Positions 18,822 through 26,953 of a stretch of 64,000 nucleotides of DNA are shown here, piece by piece. Position 1 is the first letter of the stretch. Each line of letters starts with the position of its first letter. The position numbers were made by a program, and so were the translations under genes. Below the pieces are notes generated by a model. It was not told the origin of the DNA, searched no databases, and was given only the letters and a program-made list of their open reading frames with translations. Source of the DNA: Dulcicalothrix desertica PCC 7102 (GTDB lineage: Bacteria > Cyanobacteriota > Cyanobacteriia > Cyanobacteriales > Nostocaceae); contig NZ_RSCL01000001.1 of NCBI RefSeq assembly GCF_003991905.1, positions 186,001 through 250,000 of the forward strand. The letters run 5' to 3'.

Positions 18822-21014
18822 ATGAAATATCAGATTGTTCTTCAACATAGCGAGGAAGACTGCGGTGCTGCTTGCCTTGCAACTATTGCTAAACACTATG
18901 GACGCACTTTTGCGATTAACCGTGCGCGTGAAGCGGTTGGTACAGGTTCGCGAGGTACCAGTTTGCTGGGGTTAAAACGAGGAGCAGAAACGTTAGGTTT
19001 CCATGCACGCTACTGTAAAGGTACTCCTCAGTTACTTGAACGACTCTCGGAAATTCCTTTGCCTGCGACTATTCACTGGAAGGGCTATCACTGGGTTGTT
19101 TTATACGGTAAGAAGGGGAATAAATACGTAATAGGCGACCCTGCCGTTGGTCTACGGTATTTAACCAGTAAAGAATTAGTCGCTGGTTGGATGAATGGTG
19201 TGATGTTGTTATTAGAACCTGATGATAGCCGTTTTTACTTACAAGAGTCTGATAAAATAGGCGGTTTTGGGCGTTATATTCAACGGGTTTTACCTTATCG
19301 CTTAATTCTTGCTCAAGCTATTGCGATTAATTTATTTATTGGACTATTATCGCTTGCCTCTCCCTTTATGATGCAACTGCTCACTGATGATGTATTGGTG
19401 CGGGGAGATACTCAGTTGCTAACTACTGTGGCAATTGGGGTAATTGTCATGAATTTGGTTAGAAGTGCTATCGGTTTAGTACAGTCAAACTTAATAGGTC
19501 ACTTTGCACAAAAGTTACAGTTAGGACTAATTTTAGAATATGGTCAAAAATTACTACATTTACCGCTATCTTATTTTGAAGGGCGCCGTAGTGGAGAAGT
19601 AGTTAGTCGCATTTCTGATGTTAATGCTATCAATGCCTTAGTTTCCCAAATTGTCCTTGGTTTACCTAGTCAATTTTTTATTGCTCTGGTTTCCTTAAGT
19701 TTAATGCTGGTTTACAGTTGGGAACTAACTTGCGCTTCAATTGTTGTTTTTATCGTCGTTACGGGAATTAATTTACTTTTTTTGCCAGCATTACGTAATA
19801 AAAGCCGTAATCTCTTGGTACTGGGCACAGAAAATCAGGGTTTTCTCGTTGAAACCTTTCGGGGTGTTCAGGTGCTAAAAACAACACAAGCTACTCCTCA
19901 AGCTTGGGAAGAGTATCAAAACAATTTCGGGCGCCTAGCTAATTTGGGTTGGAGTCGGATGCAACTAAGTTTATATAGCGGTACGTTTACGGGTATTATT
20001 TCAACTTTAACTAATATTGGTTTACTTTGGTTAGGTAGCAGTTTAGTAATTAATCAAACTTTAAGCATTGGGCAATTGCTGATGTTTAATGGCATGAGCG
20101 GTAACTTTCTGGGTTTTTTGAGTTCGGTTATTGGGTTAGCTGATGAATTTATCACTGCTCAAATAGTAATTCAACGCTTGACAGAAGTTATTGACGCAAC
20201 TCCAGAAGACGAGAATGATTTTAAAAAGCCTTGGGCAGAAATTCCTGGTAATGCCGATATTAATTGTAATAACCTTAATTTCCACCATGCAGGTAGGGTT
20301 GACTTACTAGAAGATTTTTCTCTTACTATCCCTGGTGGTAAAGTAATTGCTTTAATTGGTAAATCTGGTTGCGGTAAAAGTACCCTTGCTAAACTGCTTG
20401 CTGGTTTATATGAGTCACAATCAGGTAATATTCGTTATGGTCTTTATAATCAGCAAGACCTTTCTTTAGACTGTTTGCGTTCCTCAGTTGTATTAGTTCC
20501 TCAAGAACCGCACTTCTGGAGTCGCTCTATAGTTGATAATTTCCGCTTTAGCTATCCTAATATTAGCTTTGAACAAATTGTCAAAGCCTGTCAAATCGCT
20601 GGTGCAGATGATTTTATTAGTAAATTACCTGATAAATATCAAACTGTGTTAGGTGAATTTGGCGCCAACCTTTCCGGTGGACAGCGACAAAGGTTAGCCA
20701 TTGCCAGAGCTATAGTTACAGACCCACCTATATTAATATTAGACGAATCTACAGGCGCCCTTGACCCAGTTAGTGAAGCGGAAGTATTAGACAAACTACT
20801 GTATTACCGTCAGGGTAAAACCACAATCATGATTAGTCACCGTCCCAAAGTCATCCAGCGTGCGGATGTAATTGTACTACTAGAACAAGGGCGCCTGAAA
20901 ATTCAAGGTAGTCCAGAACAACTACGCGCTCTCCCAGGTACACACTTAGATTTTTTAGAAGACTTTCTCCCCCCATCTCACTATGCTTACACACGAAGCT
21001 TCAATCCCTGTTGA
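18822..21014 (+). CDS. Peptidase-containing ABC exporter (C39 bacteriocin-processing type)
   Basis: 730 residues from the ATG at 18822; upstream codons are repeat-derived. The N-terminal C39 peptidase (about 1-130) retains the Cys-His-Asp set: C14 in EEDCGAACL, H90 in GYHWVVLYG, D106 in IGDPAVG. A six-helix transmembrane domain (about 155-430) follows, then an ATPase (about 480-710) with Walker A IGKSGCGKSTLAK, signature LSGGQRQRLAIARAI, Walker B ILILDESTGALD and the MISHR switch. Such PCATs cut double-glycine leaders and export the cargo. It overlaps the HlyD-type gene by 32 bases, and the GG-leader protein just upstream is the obvious substrate. Confidence 0.95.
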   Translation: MKYQIVLQHSEEDCGAACLATIAKHYGRTFAINRAREAVGTGSRGTSLLGLKRGAETLGFHARYCKGTPQLLERLSEIPLPATIHWKGYHWVVLYGKKGNKYVIGDPAVGLRYLTSKELVAGWMNGVMLLLEPDDSRFYLQESDKIGGFGRYIQRVLPYRLILAQAIAINLFIGLLSLASPFMMQLLTDDVLVRGDTQLLTTVAIGVIVMNLVRSAIGLVQSNLIGHFAQKLQLGLILEYGQKLLHLPLSYFEGRRSGEVVSRISDVNAINALVSQIVLGLPSQFFIALVSLSLMLVYSWELTCASIVVFIVVTGINLLFLPALRNKSRNLLVLGTENQGFLVETFRGVQVLKTTQATPQAWEEYQNNFGRLANLGWSRMQLSLYSGTFTGIISTLTNIGLLWLGSSLVINQTLSIGQLLMFNGMSGNFLGFLSSVIGLADEFITAQIVIQRLTEVIDATPEDENDFKKPWAEIPGNADINCNNLNFHHAGRVDLLEDFSLTIPGGKVIALIGKSGCGKSTLAKLLAGLYESQSGNIRYGLYNQQDLSLDCLRSSVVLVPQEPHFWSRSIVDNFRFSYPNISFEQIVKACQIAGADDFISKLPDKYQTVLGEFGANLSGGQRQRLAIARAIVTDPPILILDESTGALDPVSEAEVLDKLLYYRQGKTTIMISHRPKVIQRADVIVLLEQGRLKIQGSPEQLRALPGTHLDFLEDFLPPSHYAYTRSFNPC

Positions 21015-22476
21015 ACAAAATTTTCTACCCCCAATTAAACGCTGGACTCAGTTTGGTGGAATTTTTATCCTTACTGTATTGAGTCTAACTATTCCCATAG
21101 CTTCCTTTGCCAAATATAAAGTTACCGTCAAAGCACAAGCAACTATCCGTCCTGCTGGAGAATTACGAATCGTTCAGTCAGCAACCGAGGGTCAAGTAAT
21201 GCATATCTCCGTCCAAGAAAACCAAATAGTCAAAAAAGGAGATATCATTGCCACTATTGACGACTCGCGTCTGCAAACTAAAAAAAGTCAACTACAAAGC
21301 AATCTTCAACAAAGCAAATTACAACTCGTCCAAATTAATGCCCAAATAAATGCAATGGGTAATCAAATTCGCGCCGAAACAGAGCGCATAACCCGCACTA
21401 TTGCCTCAGCAGAAGCCGAATTAAGCGGTCGTACCCGTGAGTTTAGAGATAAAAACTTGACGACAGTTGCAGAAGTCCAAGAAGCTGATGCCAATATAGG
21501 AATCGCTCGAGAAGAACTACATAAAGGTTACGCTGATTTAAAATCGGTACATTCAACCTTTTATGCAACTCAAGCTATTTTAGCAGCAGCACGAACAAAA
21601 CGAGAAAGATACGAAAGTGTAGCTAAAGAAGGAGCTATTTCCAAGAATCAATTAGAAGAAACACAGTTAGCAGTCTCGCAACAAGAACAAGCAGTAGAAG
21701 CGCAAAAAGCATTAATAGAATCACAAAAACAAACAATTAAACGCTTAGAACAAGCAGTCTTAGCAGCACGTGCTAGAAAACAACGCGCACAAGCTATATT
21801 AAATCCAAGTAATTCAGAAGTAGGAATAGCACAACAACGTATAGCTCAAGAAAAAGCAACACTCAAAGCTAACTTTGCAGCACTAAGCAAAGAAAGACAA
21901 GCTCTTATTCATCAAAAAATTGATATTCAAAAACAACTCGAACGAGATAGTCGTGAGTTAATACAAGTAGAAACCGATATTAAACAAACAGTTATAGCGG
22001 CGCCAGCAGACGGTACTATATTCAAACTAGTTCTACGAAATTCTACCCAAACAGTACGAGCAGGTGAAGAAATTGCTCATATTGCACCCAACAACAGCAA
22101 CGTAGTAGTAAAAGCTATCGTTGACTCCCAAGATGTAAGCAAAGTCAAAATAGGACAAAAAGTCAACTTACGAGTATCAGCTTGTCCTTACCCAGACTAC
22201 GGAACACTTAATGGTAAAGTCAAAGCCATATCTCCAGATGCCATTACCCCCCAAGCTAATGGTACACAAACAGGCGCCATTGCCACAACTCAAAAACCCG
22301 GTGTAGGCGCCACATTCTACGAAGTAACAGTAGAACCAAACAGCCTCATCCTAGGCAAAGGCAAAAACAAATGTTCCATCCAACTAGGCATGGAAGGCAG
22401 AGCAGATATTATCTCCAGAGAAGACAATGCACTCCAATTCTTCCTAAGAAAAGCAAAACTAATCACAGACATCTAA
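20983..22476 (+). CDS. HlyD-family membrane fusion protein
   Basis: 497 residues. One N-terminal membrane helix (about 24-43) is followed by a lipoyl/beta-barrel half (TIRPAGELRIVQSATEGQV, VKKGDIIATID), a long alpha-hairpin rich in Gln/Glu/Lys (about 95-335), the second lipoyl half (IAAPADGTIFKL) and a C-terminal beta-barrel with VGATFYEVTVEP. This is the periplasmic adaptor that links an ABC exporter to an outer-membrane channel. The overlapping start with the C39 ABC exporter indicates translational coupling. No TolC-like gene is in the window, so a channel encoded elsewhere is probably used. The stop codon abuts a MITE-like element. Confidence 0.94.
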   Translation: MLTHEASIPVEQNFLPPIKRWTQFGGIFILTVLSLTIPIASFAKYKVTVKAQATIRPAGELRIVQSATEGQVMHISVQENQIVKKGDIIATIDDSRLQTKKSQLQSNLQQSKLQLVQINAQINAMGNQIRAETERITRTIASAEAELSGRTREFRDKNLTTVAEVQEADANIGIAREELHKGYADLKSVHSTFYATQAILAAARTKRERYESVAKEGAISKNQLEETQLAVSQQEQAVEAQKALIESQKQTIKRLEQAVLAARARKQRAQAILNPSNSEVGIAQQRIAQEKATLKANFAALSKERQALIHQKIDIQKQLERDSRELIQVETDIKQTVIAAPADGTIFKLVLRNSTQTVRAGEEIAHIAPNNSNVVVKAIVDSQDVSKVKIGQKVNLRVSACPYPDYGTLNGKVKAISPDAITPQANGTQTGAIATTQKPGVGATFYEVTVEPNSLILGKGKNKCSIQLGMEGRADIISREDNALQFFLRKAKLITDI

Positions 22477-22601
22477 GGGACTTCCAAATAAAAAAATCTC
22501 CAATATCTTCTTGTGGAATGGGCAGGAAAGCCCGTTTATTTAAAGAAGGCGGGCAAGGATGCCCACCCCACAAGATGGAGAATTAAATTTTTGGAAGTCC
22601 C
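22477..22601. mobile_element. 125-bp MITE-like element with GGGACTTCC termini
   Basis: The ends are inverted repeats: GGGACTTCCAAATAA at the left and TTTTTGGAAGTCCC at the right, with a further internal inverted match (AAATCTCCA... against TGGAGAATT...). It carries no coding capacity and contains a TTGTGGAATGGGCA-type repeat. It starts at the base after the HlyD stop codon, which suggests insertion at, or recruitment as, the operon end. Confidence 0.65.
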
Positions 22602-22614
22602 TAATACAACTCTC

Positions 22615-22753
22615 TCTTGTGGAACGGGCATCCTTGCCCGTCATAAACATGGGGCGGGGACACCATTTACGTCAAGTTAAGAAAAACGGAGTCTTGTCAA
22701 GCGGAGGCGCCAGGATATTTGTAGGTTGGGTGTCAGCGAGTGCGGAACCCAAC
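22615..22753. repeat. Repeat cluster: TTGTGGAACGGGCATCCTTGCCC and GTAGGTTGGGT elements
   Basis: After the MITE there is a CTTGTGGAACGGGCATCC element with a GGGC...GCCC stem (about 22617-22642), sister copies of which are inside the MITE and at 53110-53133. At 22721-22753 there is a GTAGGTTGGGT...GGAACCCAAC fold-back. No open frame of interest was seen. Confidence 0.6.
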
Positions 22754-22941
22754 ATGAACAATTGACTTTTGATTATATCCTAACCAAGAGGATGTAATTA
22801 AAAGGTAGTCAATGAAACACCGAATGGGTTGTAGTCGGTGTTATATTTACTCAGTCTGCGGGAACACTAAAAATAAGGAGTTTTGAAGCCGCTAAAACAA
22901 TTTAAGCGAGAGTCAGGCACTTATGGATAGTAGTTTGCAGA

Positions 22942-23208
22942 TTGACAACATTCAAAGTTTTATCAAAGCTCCTCCTTGGAAGAGATGTTGTGCATGTTGA
23001 CGGAAGACGAGGAAAAGTCTTCTTAATAAATCCTATAGGTTTACAGATAGGTTTAGAGTTAACAACTAAAAAAATAAACAATTTTAAATGTCAAGATAAT
23101 TCTACACGAGAATTATATAGTACAAAATATTTAAATAAAATATATCCACCTCTTTTACATGAAGCAGCAAAAATACTTGGTACCGTACTTTTGGAAACAA
23201 CGCGGTGA
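22942..23208 (+). CDS. Possible small protein, unknown
   Basis: An 88-residue frame from a TTG codon (the frame is open back to about 22906). The central part (GRDVVHVDGRRGKVFLINP) looks protein-like, but the start is weak, there is no clear ribosome-binding site, and I do not recognise a family. It overlaps the start of a second small frame (23159-23320). The stretch may be a decayed gene. Confidence 0.25.
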   Translation: MTTFKVLSKLLLGRDVVHVDGRRGKVFLINPIGLQIGLELTTKKINNFKCQDNSTRELYSTKYLNKIYPPLLHEAAKILGTVLLETTR

Positions 23209-23320
23209 AGAAATCCTTCAACTAAATCGTAATCAACGGCTAAAATTAAAGTTACTAGCAAACCCAACGCTTGCTGAGTTGGTAAGAGCGGTTAAACAGA
23301 AAAAAATAAGTCAACTTTAA
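23159..23320 (+). CDS. Possible 53-residue basic protein
   Basis: ATG at 23159 to TAA at 23318-23320. The product is basic and helical (MKQQKYLVPYFWKQRGEEI, then LLANPTLAELVRAVKQKK). It overlaps the 88-residue frame by 50 bases and ends 35 bases before the next gene. It may be a genuine small protein or the tail of a decayed gene; no family recognised. Confidence 0.3.
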   Translation: MKQQKYLVPYFWKQRGEEILQLNRNQRLKLKLLANPTLAELVRAVKQKKISQL

Positions 23321-23355
23321 AGTTTATTTGAAAAACTCCCACAGTGAGGAAAACA

Positions 23356-23877
23356 ATGTTAAGTGATATTGAGTTTCAGGAATTAGCCGAGGATTTGTCA
23401 AGTCCTGACGTATCAATACGTGTTGATACGTTAAAATGCTTATATAGACAGCCTGTTCTTGATGAGCGGGTATTACCATACTTGGAAGATTTGTTAGATG
23501 ATGACACAATATCCGTTATATTTCTGCCCTACCGTTTTGGAGAAGTTAGGTGGTTAGCAGCTAAGGTATTGGTCGCAGAGCGCGCAGCACTTGGACATAG
23601 CCAGCCTGTATATTTAGATAACGTTTTTCAACCAATTAATACAGAAGAGTTTGCATCGTTGGCAAGGAGTGCCGGAGTAAAAAGTTCGGGTGGTCTTGAC
23701 GGTATACTTGAAGCTCTTGTTGTTCTTCGTCAAATGAAACGATTACCATTACATACCTTACAACTTATACCGAGCAGTAGAAATAATCAAAATATAAAAA
23801 TGAACGATTTAAATTCTATCAGCGACAAATCTGATAGTCAGGTAACAGAAACCATTGCTGGACAAAGAATCAAATAA
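23356..23877 (+). CDS. HEAT-repeat-like protein of unknown function
   Basis: 173 residues from the ATG at 23356, chosen because GAGGA ends 5 bases upstream; the GTG at 23344 would place that site inside the gene. Residues ~1-70 resemble one or two HEAT/armadillo repeats (LAEDLSSPDVSIRVDTLKCL, VLPYLEDLLDD, EVRWLAAKVLVAERA), and the C terminus is polar. It is probably a protein-interaction module. It is convergent with the VMAP-type AAA gene. Confidence 0.55.
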   Translation: MLSDIEFQELAEDLSSPDVSIRVDTLKCLYRQPVLDERVLPYLEDLLDDDTISVIFLPYRFGEVRWLAAKVLVAERAALGHSQPVYLDNVFQPINTEEFASLARSAGVKSSGGLDGILEALVVLRQMKRLPLHTLQLIPSSRNNQNIKMNDLNSISDKSDSQVTETIAGQRIK

Positions 23878-23935
23878 TTGGTTATTAACCCCAAAATCTA
23901 GTACTGGTATATTACATGCCAAGGATATAACATTA

Positions 23936-25264
23936 TTATTCTAGTAAATGCGCTTGAAAATACTGGCGATATAAATTACACCTTGGCTCTACTAAATTAC
24001 CAGAAAGTTTAACTAGACCTATGCTTTGTAATTGATAAGCTAACACTGGTTCTAATTGCACGGGATGTGTAGAATTATTAACTTTAGTAAAGGCTTTTGC
24101 TAATTCAGGATGTTGTTGTAAATTTAACCAATGTTCACGTAAATGATGAGCGTAAATACCAGTTTCTGTAGTTCCTTCCATCAAGATTTGCTCTAGGGTA
24201 ATATCTGGATAATTTTTAAGGTGAGAAAAAGCCATTTCTAATAAATGAGGATGTCCCCCAACTAAGTTTATAAGCGAGTCTATTAAAGTCGCATCTAAAT
24301 TAAGTCCATGTTGCTGGGCAAAATCTTGCACTTGCTCGCGCGTAAATTCAGACAATTCTAACGGTAGTCCAACATTAAATGGTGATTGATTAATATTTAA
24401 TCGGATATAAACATTAGTAGAATGTATTAGTACCAACCGCAACTTTGCCCAAATTTTTCTGGTTCTTGCTTTCTCATACCAGGAGCGTAACAGTCCAAAA
24501 AAATCTTCATAAATTTCTGGATAAGGAAAAAGTAAATCTACATTATCTAAGCACAAAATCAAGGGACTATCGGTAGCAGCTAACAAATATTCTTCAAAGT
24601 AGGTCGTGCAACTGACCTTTGCTCCCATACCTTCTTCATCCCAATATTCATCTAACTCGCTTTTGTATGATAACTCTCGACTCACATTAGTACAAAACCA
24701 ACGTAAGAATTTATTCAGGTTAGTAAAATGGGTGTTTCTATCTGCTAGCTCAAAACTTAATATTACGCTGCGAAAGTCTTGTTTCGATAATTTTGTAATT
24801 ACATTAATCATCAGTGACGTTTTCCCCATTAAACTCGGTGCTTTAATACGGATTAAAGAACCAGGTTGTAAAAGAGTTTCGTAACAAATCGATTCTATCG
24901 GATGTCTTTCAACATAAATTTCAGGAATTATATTTTTTAATTGTTCTTGCTCTATATCTAAGTCAATACCTAAAGCATTTGTATTAGTGCTTAATTTCTC
25001 CCATCTTCGCTTTAATGCTTCTTTGAAACTATTTTTTTTGACTTTTTCTCCCAATGAATCAGAAAGTAGTTTCCAGAGCTTCGGCGCCACATCTTGACTA
25101 ATATAAGTAGTAGCATACTGATGTTTAGCAGCTATTTGATCATATTCTTGCCGTTCCCAGGCGCCTTTGAGAATGATAATCTCTATATCTGTTAAATTTC
25201 TCTTAAATTTTTGATTAACTGCTTGATTAGCAACCTGAATTGCCTCATTTAAGTTGAAATCCAT
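23936..25264 (-). CDS. VMAP-type HTH domain plus AAA-like ATPase
   Basis: 442 residues. The N-terminal ~85 residues (FKRNLTDIEIIILKGAWERQEYDQIA...YISQDVAPKLW) match the helix-turn-helix domain of cyanobacterial vWA-MoxR-associated (VMAP) proteins. Residues ~110-440 form an AAA_35-like ATPase with LMGKTSLM as phosphate loop, LILCLDNVDLLF as Walker B, and a winged-helix end (GLVKLSGNLVEPRCNLYRQYF). VMAP proteins belong to proposed conflict/signalling ternary systems, but no vWA or MoxR partner is next door and there is no effector domain. Function is unproven. Confidence 0.8.
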   Translation of the reverse strand: MDFNLNEAIQVANQAVNQKFKRNLTDIEIIILKGAWERQEYDQIAAKHQYATTYISQDVAPKLWKLLSDSLGEKVKKNSFKEALKRRWEKLSTNTNALGIDLDIEQEQLKNIIPEIYVERHPIESICYETLLQPGSLIRIKAPSLMGKTSLMINVITKLSKQDFRSVILSFELADRNTHFTNLNKFLRWFCTNVSRELSYKSELDEYWDEEGMGAKVSCTTYFEEYLLAATDSPLILCLDNVDLLFPYPEIYEDFFGLLRSWYEKARTRKIWAKLRLVLIHSTNVYIRLNINQSPFNVGLPLELSEFTREQVQDFAQQHGLNLDATLIDSLINLVGGHPHLLEMAFSHLKNYPDITLEQILMEGTTETGIYAHHLREHWLNLQQHPELAKAFTKVNNSTHPVQLEPVLAYQLQSIGLVKLSGNLVEPRCNLYRQYFQAHLLE

Positions 25265-25396
25265 AATGCTAGCCTGTAGATGGATATTTTATTACTCCCG
25301 CAGTTTGCCCATTATAAACTGTTTATGGATAATATTTTTGAGGTGGCTTAGTTTTAAGAGGAAACCTAAAAGAAAACTGTTTTGAACAAGTTTATT

Positions 25397-26092
25397 ATGT
25401 TAGCTACTGTAGAACAACTCATCAAGATTCACATTTTTGCGCTTATAAAACCAGAAGAGTTAGAGCAATTAGTACAGCATTCTCAAGTACTAAAGTACCT
25501 ACGTGAAGAAATTATTTTTCATGAAGGTGACTCTTTGCCAGCAAAACTGTATGCACTTGCATCGGGAAGAATTCATATCAAAAAAACTTCTGCCACAGGT
25601 AAAGAAACTATATTAAGAATTTTGTACACAGGGGATATATTCGCCGTACATGTGCTAATAGGTGATGGGATTGCACCAGCAACGGTAGTTTGTGAACAAG
25701 ATTGTGAAATTCTCACAATTGAGCGGACAGCATTATTAGAGGCAATTCGACAAACTCCAGAAATTGCCCTACAGATTATGTCTGTTTTAAATCAACGTAT
25801 TCAATTACTTCATAATACTATACACGGGTTGGTTTCCGAACGCGCGATAGTTAGGTTAGCAAGGTTTATTCAGTGTGCGATGTTACAGTATGGAACTGAA
25901 ATATCCAAAGAAGGGCAAAATTTAAAAGTGAATCTTTCTTACTATCAAATATCTCGGAGTATTGGCATTACCTACGAAGAATGTGTCCGTTTGATAGGAA
26001 GTATAAAATCTGTTATTAATTATCGTCGAGGTGGAAAAATTACTATTTTAGATGTGAAAGCGCTGGATGAAATAGCTTTCTCGTTCAAGTAA
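25397..26092 (+). CDS. Crp/Fnr-family transcriptional regulator
   Basis: 231 residues from the ATG at 25397 (a TTG at 25382 is less likely). A cyclic-nucleotide-binding-fold domain (about 10-125; FHEGDSLPAKLYALASGRIHIKK, LRILYTGDIFAV) is joined by a long dimerisation helix (QLLHNTIHGLVSERAIVRLARFI) to a C-terminal winged HTH (about 160-225; LSYYQISRSIGITYEECVRLI). The phosphate-binding cassette of cAMP receptors is not preserved and no Fe-S cysteine set is seen, so the signal is unknown. Divergent from the VMAP gene and convergent with a small cupin gene. Confidence 0.9.
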   Translation: MLATVEQLIKIHIFALIKPEELEQLVQHSQVLKYLREEIIFHEGDSLPAKLYALASGRIHIKKTSATGKETILRILYTGDIFAVHVLIGDGIAPATVVCEQDCEILTIERTALLEAIRQTPEIALQIMSVLNQRIQLLHNTIHGLVSERAIVRLARFIQCAMLQYGTEISKEGQNLKVNLSYYQISRSIGITYEECVRLIGSIKSVINYRRGGKITILDVKALDEIAFSFK

Positions 26093-26149
26093 ATGTAAGC
26101 CTGCTTGATAATTTCTAGAGAATTCGTTTGCATTTTTTCGCTTTATATT

Positions 26150-26479
26150 TTAAGAATTTTCAGAAAATATCAACAAGAAAGCAAGATTTTCTTCTGATTT
26201 CAAAGCATGTCGCGTTCCTGATGGCATTGATACAAACACACCTGGTTCTAAAATAACTGGTTCACCTTTTAATACAAGAGTACCTTTTCCTGATATGACT
26301 GTAATAATTGCGTTACGATTTGTGCTGTGTTCAGCCATATTTATGCCTGTAGCAATGCAAATTAAGTTGTGCTGGCTGTTGTTATCTTTGAATAGAACTT
26401 TGCTGAAAACTTGATTGCTCGGATATTCACATTGGTCTTGTAATTGAGTATACCAAGCGTTGCTTTCTTTTAATGACAT
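26150..26479 (-). CDS. Single-domain cupin protein
   Basis: 109 residues forming one cupin barrel: GINMAEHSTNRNAIITVISGKGTLVLKG is the first motif region (EHS...N in place of the usual HxH), and EPGVFVSMPSGTRHALKSEE is the second, with one conserved His. The substrate is not predictable. It is convergent with the Crp-type regulator; a (G)TAGGTTGGGT half-element lies just upstream at about 26500. Confidence 0.7.
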   Translation of the reverse strand: MSLKESNAWYTQLQDQCEYPSNQVFSKVLFKDNNSQHNLICIATGINMAEHSTNRNAIITVISGKGTLVLKGEPVILEPGVFVSMPSGTRHALKSEENLAFLLIFSENS

Positions 26480-26670
26480 GATGTTTCCCCTTTTTAGTAG
26501 GTTGGGTGGTATGTACTGACTGTTGAGTTGTTATGCTTCTATTTTGCTCAAGTCTTCGATTTTCTTCTCTGAGGTAGCTCAAGTTTTGTAAAGAAATTGG
26601 GAAACCTCTATTGGAGAATGGGTACAAACCAGATTATGCAGCAAGCAAATACGTTATTTACAAAATTTTA

Positions 26671-26845
26671 CTAGTAGTCCGTGTCATTAGTTTTGGTGGG
26701 TAGGAATATTGGCAACGGATGATACAACGGATGTAACGGATAGGTAATTTTAGATAACAAAATCTATATTTTTGACGAATAACTCATCCGTTACATCCGT
26801 TACATCCGTTGCAAACCAACCAAAACTAATGACACGGACTACTAG
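26671..26845. mobile_element. 175-bp fold-back MITE-like element with ATCCGTTAC repeats
   Basis: Perfect ~27-bp terminal inverted repeats begin CTAGTAGTCCGTGTCATT and end AATGACACGGACTACTAG. Inside are oppositely oriented short tandem motifs, CAACGGATG...GTAACGGAT on the left and CATCCGTTACATCCGTTAC on the right. The whole element can fold into one long hairpin. No coding capacity. Related CATCCGTTACATCCGTT motifs occur at about 51382-51420. Confidence 0.7.
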
Positions 26846-26953
26846 CTGCTTGAGTGAGGTGCCGAATTTCATTATTTTTTAACTATTGCCTTACCTTTTT
26901 GTTGGAAATTGGCTGTGAAATATGAGCTAGCTCAAAGAAGTATTTAAAGAAAT

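Noticed and set aside
22800-22925. Possible tail of an IS605-type tnpB gene (CGNTK followed by KQFKRESGTYG in shifted frames)
   Set aside because: The match is too short and needs frameshifts; no other part of a transposase is visible.
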